Made by a program: the position numbers and the translations under genes
Notes under the pieces: generated by a model
What the model saw: the letters and a program-made list of their open reading frames with translations, nothing else
What the model was told of the DNA's origin: nothing
Databases searched by the model: none
Part shown: positions 1 to 4,377 of the stretch, piece by piece
Layout of the letters: each line of letters starts with the position of its first letter
How positions within the stretch are numbered: position 1 is the first letter of the stretch
Assembly: GCA_030605675.1 (NCBI GenBank)
Contig: JAUWHV010000022.1
Span: 1-14,971, forward strand
Direction: 5' to 3'
DNA length: 14,971 nucleotides
Origin: Deltaproteobacteria bacterium
GTDB taxonomy: Bacteria; Desulfobacterota; Dissulfuribacteria; Dissulfuribacterales; UBA3076

Positions 1-149
1 ACGGGGTTACAACGCCCGTTTTACCGCAACCCACCGAACTGTAAGCGTTTACAGGGTGCTGCAGATGCGAGGCGGAGGGTACGCAGATGTACTCCCTGTA
101 CTTCAAGTACCCGACAACAAAGCAGATGCGGTGCCCTGTAAACGCTTAC
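1..149. repeat. Palindromic dispersed repeat, copy 1
   Basis: This stretch aligns without gaps to 1079-1227 (constant offset 1078) with six substitutions, at 6, 29, 39, 94, 109 and 140. It carries a perfect 16-bp inverted pair, GTAAGCGTTTACAGGG at 41-56 and its complement at 134-149. Nested inside is a shorter pair, GGGTAC (77-82) with GTACCC (107-112). The motif GCAGATG recurs three times (61, 83 and 122). Similarity extends left of the palindrome to the window edge, so the element may be longer than seen. No transposase is present, so it is either mobilised in trans or is a REP/MITE-like sequence. Confidence 0.9.
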
Positions 150-238
150 GACAAATTTTATTGTGGTCACCTCAGCTAATTACCGATAAAATGAATTATG
201 AGCAAGATAAATCCGACAACAACGAGAGGCGAGACTGA
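2..238 (+). CDS. C-terminal part of an upstream open frame, largely repeat-encoded (partial)
   Basis: A reading frame is already open at the left edge and runs to a TGA at 236-238. Residues up to about codon 50 are encoded by the 150-bp repeat (peptide ..VYRVLQMRGGGYADVLPV..) and match the repeat-encoded segment of the CbiF-CbiG gene in the same phase. About 29 further residues follow, ending KSDNNERRD. The TGA lies 4 bases before the ATG at 243, the likely true CbiF start, which would suit translational coupling to an upstream cobalamin gene whose C-terminus is made of repeat. No domain is recognisable in the visible part. The frame may instead be a fortuitous run through an intergenic repeat; the missing upstream sequence would settle this. 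Confidence 0.35.
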   Translation, partial: RGYNARFTATHRTVSVYRVLQMRGGGYADVLPVLQVPDNKADAVPCKRLRQILLWSPQLITDKMNYEQDKSDNNERRD

Positions 239-2225
239 GGCCATGCCCATAGCCTTTGTGGGAGCGGGCCCCGGAGATACCGCCCTTATCACCCTAAAAG
301 GGCATCAGCTCCTCCAAAAGGCGGACGTAGTCATCTACACAGGTTCCCTGGTCCCCAAGGACCTGGTCTCTCACCTCTCCGCAGTGATATACAACTCTGC
401 CGGAATGACCCTGGAGCAAGTCATTTCCATCATGGTCTCTGCAGCAAAATCAGGCAGACGGATAGTACGACTCCACACAGGGGACCCAGCCATCTATAGC
501 GCCATCCAGGAACAAATAAAGTGCCTGCGGAAAGAAAATATACCCTTTGAAGTCGTCCCGGGCGTCACAGCCGGATTTGCCGCTGCCGCTGTCCTGGGCC
601 AGGAGCTGACAATTCCCGGGATTACTCAGACTGTCATTTTCTCCAGGATAGGCGGCCGGACCCCTGTGCCTCCATCTGAGGAATTATCGCGCCTTGCCAA
701 GATCCAGGCCACCCTGGTTCTTTATCTGAGCGTGGGCCATATAAGGCTGGTTCAGGAGACCCTGCTGGCAGGCGGATACTCTTCGGATACACCTGTGGTA
801 GTGATAGAAAAGGTAAGTTGGCCGACTCAACGTGTTGTACGTGGAGAGCTTGAAAATATTGCGATAAAGGTTGAGCAGGCAGGCATTTCAAAAACTGCTG
901 TGATATTAGTGGGAAAGGTGCTGTCTGAACCTGAGTACCCGCATGGAAAGCGCTCCCTTCTCTATGATCCGGAATTCTCCCATGGATACAGAAAGGGCCT
1001 GAGCCATTCAAATGCCGGTGCCTCCTCCGAACCTCCTCTTGATTGCTACTCATCTGCAAACAACAAGGGGAACCGTTCACGGGATTACAACGCCCGTTTT
1101 ACCGCACCCCACCGAAATGTAAGCGTTTACAGGGTGCTGCAGATGCGAGGCGGAGGGTACGCAGATGTACTTCCTGTACTTCAAGTGCCCGACAACAAAG
1201 CAGATGCGGTGCCCTGTGAACGCTTACGAATAATTTTTGTATATCTAACTCCTGGAGGCAGGGCCCTGGCCCACCGCCTTTCTGAATTGCTTTCCAATAA
1301 GGAAATATTGATTTATTCCTACAGCGAACTGGTCGGGGACCAACTTATAAAAAAGTTGTGGCAGAGAGGCACGGGGTTTGTCTTTTTAATGGCAGCGGGA
1401 ATAGTGATCAGGGCCATAGCTCCATTGCTTAAAAACAAACTGGATGATCCGGCGGTCGTCGTTATGGATGAGGCAGGACATCATGCAGTAAGTCTTTTGT
1501 CCGGTCATCTTGGAGGCGCCAATGAACTGGCCGGGATGCTGGCGCTAAAGGCAGAAGGGCAGGCGGTTATTACCACAGCGTCTGATACGCTGGGTTTGGT
1601 GGCACTCGATATATGGGCCAGGGTTCAGGACATGGTCCCTGATGACCGTGCTGATCTGAAAAAGGCATCTGCCGCCCTGGTAGCCTCCGGAAGCCTCAAG
1701 ACATACACTGATTGCCGGGTACACTCTCTGCCTGCGGGTCTTGTTGAGGTTTACGATCCAGGCAAGGCCCGGTTGATCATCTCTCCACACTTAATTCCGG
1801 AAGTTAAACCGATTCTTCACCTGTATCCCAGGATATTTGCCCTGGGAATAGGCTGCAACCGTGACACCCCGTCTCAGGCACTGGAAAGAGCAGTAGAGGA
1901 ATTTCTTAAAAGGCATAAAATCTCCCCAAAGGCCCTTTTTACCTTGGCCAGCATTGATGCCAAGAAGGACGAGGCGTGTCTGTTAGCCCTTGCACAGAAG
2001 TGGGACCTTGACATCCGGTTTTTCACAGCAGACCAGCTAAATACCGTACCGGTAAAAGAACCCTCTCATTACGCCATGGAGGCTGTGGGTGCATATGGTG
2101 TGGCAGAGCCCTCGGCCATACTGGCGGTCGACAATGGAGGGCTGCGTTTCCAAAAAGAAAAGACTAACGGCATCACCCTGGCCCTTGGGGAAAGGGCCTT
2201 TGCATTAACAGAAGACCAAATCTAA
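198..2225 (+). CDS. cbiFG: CbiF-CbiG fusion: cobalt-precorrin-4 C11-methyltransferase / cobalt-precorrin-5A hydrolase
   Basis: This is a single 675-residue frame with two enzymes of the anaerobic corrin-ring pathway. CbiF spans about residues 16-266: GAGPGD at the SAM-binding N-terminus, HTGDPAIY, VVPGVTAGFAAAA, the CbiF-like SRIGGRTPVP, and the terminal YDPEFSHGYR. CbiG spans about 345-675: LTPGGRALA, SGHLGGAN (435-442), ASDTLGLVALD, then the C-terminal domain with LGIGCNRDTP and GVAEPSA. CbiG uses the CbiF product, so the fusion joins consecutive steps. Residues 267-294 are a unique linker, and 295-344 are encoded by the palindromic repeat (copy 2), after which CbiG begins at once. The more likely start is the ATG at 243 (MPIAFVGAGPGD), which matches the usual CbiF N-terminus and follows GAGG and an upstream TGA; the 198 start adds 15 residues without homology. 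The product could be cleaved, or CbiG could also start internally. Confidence 0.92.
   Translation: MSKINPTTTRGETEAMPIAFVGAGPGDTALITLKGHQLLQKADVVIYTGSLVPKDLVSHLSAVIYNSAGMTLEQVISIMVSAAKSGRRIVRLHTGDPAIYSAIQEQIKCLRKENIPFEVVPGVTAGFAAAAVLGQELTIPGITQTVIFSRIGGRTPVPPSEELSRLAKIQATLVLYLSVGHIRLVQETLLAGGYSSDTPVVVIEKVSWPTQRVVRGELENIAIKVEQAGISKTAVILVGKVLSEPEYPHGKRSLLYDPEFSHGYRKGLSHSNAGASSEPPLDCYSSANNKGNRSRDYNARFTAPHRNVSVYRVLQMRGGGYADVLPVLQVPDNKADAVPCERLRIIFVYLTPGGRALAHRLSELLSNKEILIYSYSELVGDQLIKKLWQRGTGFVFLMAAGIVIRAIAPLLKNKLDDPAVVVMDEAGHHAVSLLSGHLGGANELAGMLALKAEGQAVITTASDTLGLVALDIWARVQDMVPDDRADLKKASAALVASGSLKTYTDCRVHSLPAGLVEVYDPGKARLIISPHLIPEVKPILHLYPRIFALGIGCNRDTPSQALERAVEEFLKRHKISPKALFTLASIDAKKDEACLLALAQKWDLDIRFFTADQLNTVPVKEPSHYAMEAVGAYGVAEPSAILAVDNGGLRFQKEKTNGITLALGERAFALTEDQI
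1079..1227. repeat. Palindromic dispersed repeat, copy 2, in frame inside cbiFG
   Basis: This is the second copy of the element at 1-149, with no indels. The terminal palindrome is at 1119-1134 and 1212-1227, where one arm has a single A to G change (1218). In the gene's phase it encodes about 49 residues; compared with copy 1, four of the six differences change the amino acid (D/G, P/T, N/T, E/K). Of the three plus-strand frames, the other two are closed by stops within the repeat (TGA or TAA at the right arm; TAA at the left arm), so only this phase allows read-through. No obvious target duplication flanks it. Confidence 0.92.
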
Positions 2226-2260
2226 AGTAAGGGCCGGGTAAAAAAAATTTCAATACACCA

Positions 2261-2297
2261 TTGACAGGGAATTCAAAACGGTGCTACACAATATAAT
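2261..2297 (+). promoter_or_regulatory. Possible sigma-70-type promoter for the small orphan gene
   Basis: A perfect TTGACA lies at 2261-2266 and a perfect TATAAT at 2292-2297, but they are 25 bases apart, too far to work together as one promoter. TTGACA could instead pair with TACACA (2285-2290, spacing 18, 3 of 6 matches). The AT-rich stretch between cbiFG and the small gene is the right place for a promoter, but the exact elements are unsure. Confidence 0.3.
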
Positions 2298-2327
2298 ATA
2301 CGATGGTTTGAAATGCCGCTTCGATCC

Positions 2328-2347
2328 AAATCGCAAAAAAGCGATTT
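2328..2347 (+). promoter_or_regulatory. Small hairpin in the leader of the 69-residue gene
   Basis: AAATCGC and GCGATTT form a 7-bp stem around a loop of six A, 33 bases before the start codon at 2381, and a T-rich stretch follows. It could act as a weak terminator for cbiFG or as a leader structure for the next gene. The role is inferred. Confidence 0.35.
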
Positions 2348-2380
2348 CTTATTAACTTTATAAAACATAAGGAGGCAAAG

Positions 2381-2590
2381 ATGACCGATCAACGCTTGAT
2401 GACCATGATTATCGTTTCAAACATTTTATCCGCTTATTATGGGAACAAAGCCAGCTTTTGCGCCGTAAATAATAAAGAGCCGGATGATGCGCAAAAGGAA
2501 GATCTATTGAAAAGAGTAATCACAATGTTCGAAAACTTGAGCACGAGTTATCTTAAGGATATTGAAGAAATTGCTGAAGGTGCTAGATAA
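2381..2590 (+). CDS. Small protein of unknown function (69 residues)
   Basis: I do not recognise this protein. A strong ribosome binding site (TAAGGAGG at 2368-2375) sits 5 bases before the ATG, and a strong terminator lies about 100 bases downstream, so it appears to be a real monocistronic gene. The sequence suggests two helices: a hydrophobic N-terminal part (MTMIIVSNILSAYY, residues 7-20), a short link with one cysteine (C27), and an amphipathic acidic C-terminal helix (about 40-69). No signal peptide or catalytic motif is seen. It converges on the sulfur-relay cluster, but nothing shows a functional link. Confidence 0.72.
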   Translation: MTDQRLMTMIIVSNILSAYYGNKASFCAVNNKEPDDAQKEDLLKRVITMFENLSTSYLKDIEEIAEGAR

Positions 2591-2691
2591 TTATAAGGAT
2601 AGTGTTACCTGTTCACGCCTGGTGTCCAGCATCTGCAAGCTACAGACACCCGATTAAACAAATGGGTTGATTAAGAATTGTTTATTTACAA

Positions 2692-2727
2692 AAAAGCCCC
2701 TGCCGGCATCTGCCGGCAGGGGCTTTT
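2692..2727. terminator. Strong bidirectional intrinsic terminator
   Basis: AAAAGCCCCTGCCGGCA (2692-2708) is perfectly complementary to 2711-2727, with a 2-base centre. The GC-rich stem ends in A-tract and T-tract arms, so it reads as a terminator in both directions. It lies between the convergent small gene (ending 2590, +) and the sulfur-relay cluster (ending 2763, minus), so it probably serves both. Confidence 0.9.
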
Positions 2728-2762
2728 AATAATTAGGCTATAGTAACGCCATATTCTCTAAT

Positions 2763-2951
2763 TTACCACCAACTAACTGTCTTATCTGCCTCGCGAATCA
2801 TCTGAACCAGAATGTCATAATTGGGATCACCCATGTAAAGACTGAACTCTTTGGCGTCCCTGTCACGATTGAGTATCTCAACCAATTTCTTGACGTCGTC
2901 AGTAGGCTCGGAACGATAGACATGCAATATTTTCATTTTTTCGTCGCTCAT
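2763..2951 (-). CDS. Short DsrH/TusB-like protein (62 residues)
   Basis: This is the last gene of the minus-strand sulfur cluster, 21 bases after its neighbour and with a good ribosome binding site (GAGGAG). It begins with a beta-strand-like ILHVYRSEP, followed by a helix DDVKKLVEIL. It ends LVQMIREADKTVSWW, which resembles the C-terminal helix and closing tryptophan strand of DsrH/TusB proteins. Those are usually about 95-100 residues with a conserved cysteine; this one is a third shorter and has no cysteine. If it belongs to the family, it probably has a structural or partner role rather than carrying persulfide. The family assignment is inferred from pattern and neighbourhood. Confidence 0.6.
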   Translation of the reverse strand: MSDEKMKILHVYRSEPTDDVKKLVEILNRDRDAKEFSLYMGDPNYDILVQMIREADKTVSWW

Positions 2952-2972
2952 TACGTGCTCCTCTTATAATTA

Positions 2973-3311
2973 CTAACCGCAGGTATCAGGTGGCGGAGCG
3001 GCTGCTTTCGGCAGGCCGTATGGGATGATGAAATCCGCGTCACGCATACGCTCCCCAAGCTCCTCTATGGTGATGGGTGTCAACTCCAGGTCCTCTACAT
3101 CAGGTGGATCTCCGCCCAAATTAAATACATCACCCTCCATATCCCGAGTCCATTCAATGTTGCCTACATTATACTCATTGAACGGGGGGTATTCCCCATA
3201 CATGTACACAGCAAATGCAAAATGGTTTTCAACTGACTGTCCCAGTGTGGAGCGTGTGCCGTCTCCGGCATACGAACGGTTGGGCAGCAGAAAATACATT
3301 GTGAATGACAT
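2973..3311 (-). CDS. Divergent DsrE-like protein (112 residues), function unknown
   Basis: The start is supported by AGGAG about 9 bases upstream and by the 34-base gap after the DsrE-family gene. The layout fits a DsrE/DsrF-type fold: an opening strand TMYFLLPN (4-11), a helix around 20-33, a strand AVYMYGEY (34-41), and a closing helix-strand ITIEELGERMRDADFIIPYG (80-99), a region where DsrE-like proteins carry a similar pattern. The middle (residues 42-75) is loop-like and rich in Pro, Asn, Asp and Gly. The only cysteine is at 111, near a proline-rich tail, so the usual active-site cysteine is missing. It could be a non-catalytic subunit in a complex with the neighbouring DsrE protein. The family assignment is tentative; that it is a real gene is well supported. 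Confidence 0.7.
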   Translation of the reverse strand: MSFTMYFLLPNRSYAGDGTRSTLGQSVENHFAFAVYMYGEYPPFNEYNVGNIEWTRDMEGDVFNLGGDPPDVEDLELTPITIEELGERMRDADFIIPYGLPKAAAPPPDTCG

Positions 3312-3345
3312 GATCAGTATCTCCTTAATCTACAGTACTGTGATT

Positions 3346-3675
3346 TTACAGCACCAGGTATTTGCCGCACTCCTCCAATAAAACGCCGTGATAGGCCTGG
3401 GTCGCCATCTGCTTGCCGGTTATTCCCTTTGGCACGTCCTCAACGTCATAACCTTCACACTGATAACTAGCTGCGCATATGGACAGGTCCTTGATATCGC
3501 AGAGATTGGCAAGCTTTACGAATTCAGGGGTCTTGGCAAGATGGACTGCCTTAAAGGTAAAAAATACCGCGGCCTTCATCCCTACCCGCACGGCAGCCTG
3601 TGTTACACCCAGAACATGCCTCATATGCTGCGGAGAAGTCACGAAAATTCCAAGTTTGTTCGGATCAGCAGACAT
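3346..3675 (-). CDS. DsrE-family sulfur-relay protein
   Basis: This 109-residue protein has the DsrE/DsrF-like pattern: an N-terminal strand LGIFVTSPQ, a helix HVLGVTQAAVRVGMKA, then AVFFTFKAVHLA. The segment DLSICAASYQCEGYD follows, with C67 in about the place of the persulfide-carrying cysteine of this family and a second cysteine at 73. It also has C59 and C103. The frame is open upstream to 3729, but I chose the ATG at 3675 because GGAGG (3685-3689) lies 9 bases before it, whereas the ATG at 3681 would be only 3 bases away. In DsrE families the cysteine accepts sulfur from, or passes it to, a TusA-type carrier; the gene for such a carrier lies immediately upstream here. Direction of transfer and end use cannot be read from the sequence. 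Confidence 0.82.
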   Translation of the reverse strand: MSADPNKLGIFVTSPQHMRHVLGVTQAAVRVGMKAAVFFTFKAVHLAKTPEFVKLANLCDIKDLSICAASYQCEGYDVEDVPKGITGKQMATQAYHGVLLEECGKYLVL

Positions 3676-3713
3676 CTGCATTATCCTCCATGTGATATTT
3701 GTAGGCCAGCCAT

Positions 3714-3754
3714 AAACAATTGAAACCAAAGGACAGAAAGACCCTCAATTGTTT
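3714..3754. promoter_or_regulatory. Inverted repeat between tusA and the DsrE-family gene
   Basis: AAACAATTGA (3714-3723) and TCAATTGTTT (3745-3754) are perfect complements separated by 21 bases, in the 105-base gap between the two genes. In the minus-strand message this could fold into a stem that tunes expression or stability of the downstream genes. There is no T-run of terminator type. Confidence 0.4.
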
Positions 3755-3780
3755 GCATGGCTTGGCCGAGAGGCTACGTA

Positions 3781-4032
3781 TTAAGCCTTCTTAATGTAGA
3801 AATGTAAAAAACCGGCGTCTTCCTTCTCTCCAAGATATTCATGGCCGACGCGCTCACACCATCCAGGGATATCATTGCGGGTACCTGGGTCAGTGCCGAG
3901 CACCTCGAGGATCTCACCTGAATTAACCTTGTCGATCTCCTTTTTTGTCTTCAGGATGGGCATTGGGCAACTAAGTCCTTTGCAATCCAAAGTGTGGGCT
4001 ACTGTTAGGCCTTCTGGGGCAATCTTGCTCAT
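3781..4032 (-). CDS. tusA: TusA-family sulfur carrier protein
   Basis: This 83-residue protein has the hallmark DCKGLSCPMPILK (16-28). C22 in the CPxP motif is the cysteine that carries persulfide sulfur in TusA proteins. The rest fits the small two-layer alpha/beta fold: GEILEVLGTDPGT, then the helix around DIPGWCERVGHEYLG and a final strand FLHFYIKK. Length is normal for the family. A strong GAGGAGG site precedes the start. It is the first gene of the cluster, so it and the following DsrE-like genes are probably co-transcribed. Likely role: cytoplasmic delivery of sulfane sulfur to a DsrE-type partner. The final acceptor (tRNA thiolation, cofactor synthesis or dissimilatory sulfur metabolism) is not encoded in the window. 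Confidence 0.93.
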   Translation of the reverse strand: MSKIAPEGLTVAHTLDCKGLSCPMPILKTKKEIDKVNSGEILEVLGTDPGTRNDIPGWCERVGHEYLGEKEDAGFLHFYIKKA

Positions 4033-4377
4033 AATTCCTCCTCTTTTGTTTATATAATTTGTAAAGATTTTTAAGACATCAGCTCACATGTGTTGAGCCT
4101 ACGTGTTTTGATCACCATGATATCGCACATTATCGGAAAAATAAACTCATTGCATCTTTTTTATAATACAAATAATGTCTAAAAAGCTTGCATCACAGAA
4201 AAAAGGCGATAAAAAAGATCAAGACGTATCCTAAAGTAAAAAATTAAGAACCAATTGGTCTGTACCAAACTTCATTTACTGTGTCAAGCTTTCATTGAAT
4301 GGCCATTCACCCTAAAGACCAGGCTATCTTGTTGATTTAAATATTGAAATAACAGCATACTCCAAGGAGAACATGAC
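4033..4377. other. Divergent intergenic region between tusA and the M16 peptidase gene
   Basis: This gap of 345 bases must hold the promoters of both divergent units. It is AT-rich and I find no confident -35/-10 pair. It contains two exact palindromes: ACCAATTGGT (4250-4259) and TGAATGGCCATTCA (4296-4309). The second lies about 70 bases before the peptidase start and is a reasonable operator candidate. An AAGGAGA ribosome binding site (4364-4370) precedes the peptidase ATG by 7 bases. No small gene or RNA was recognised. Confidence 0.5.
4296..4309. promoter_or_regulatory. 14-bp perfect palindrome, possible operator
   Basis: TGAATGGCCATTCA is a perfect 14-base palindrome in the leader region of the M16 peptidase gene, 68 bases before its start. 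Such symmetry suits binding of a dimeric regulator, but no cognate regulator gene is in the window. Confidence 0.3.

Noticed and set aside
634..1080. Minus-strand frame of 148 codons within the CbiF part
   Set aside because: It is antisense to the conserved CbiF sequence and shows no domain.
2261..2297. TTGACA plus TATAAT as one perfect sigma-70 promoter
   Set aside because: The two hexamers are 25 bases apart, well beyond the usable 16-19, so they cannot be one consensus promoter; kept only as a weak promoter region.
2621..2650. GGTGTC/GACACC hairpin downstream of the 69-residue gene
   Set aside because: Only 6 bp with an 18-base loop and no T-run; the strong terminator at 2692-2727 explains transcript ending.
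3676..3729. N-terminal extension of the DsrE-family gene
   Set aside because: The extra 18 residues have no family similarity, and the ribosome binding site at 3685-3689 lies inside the extension.
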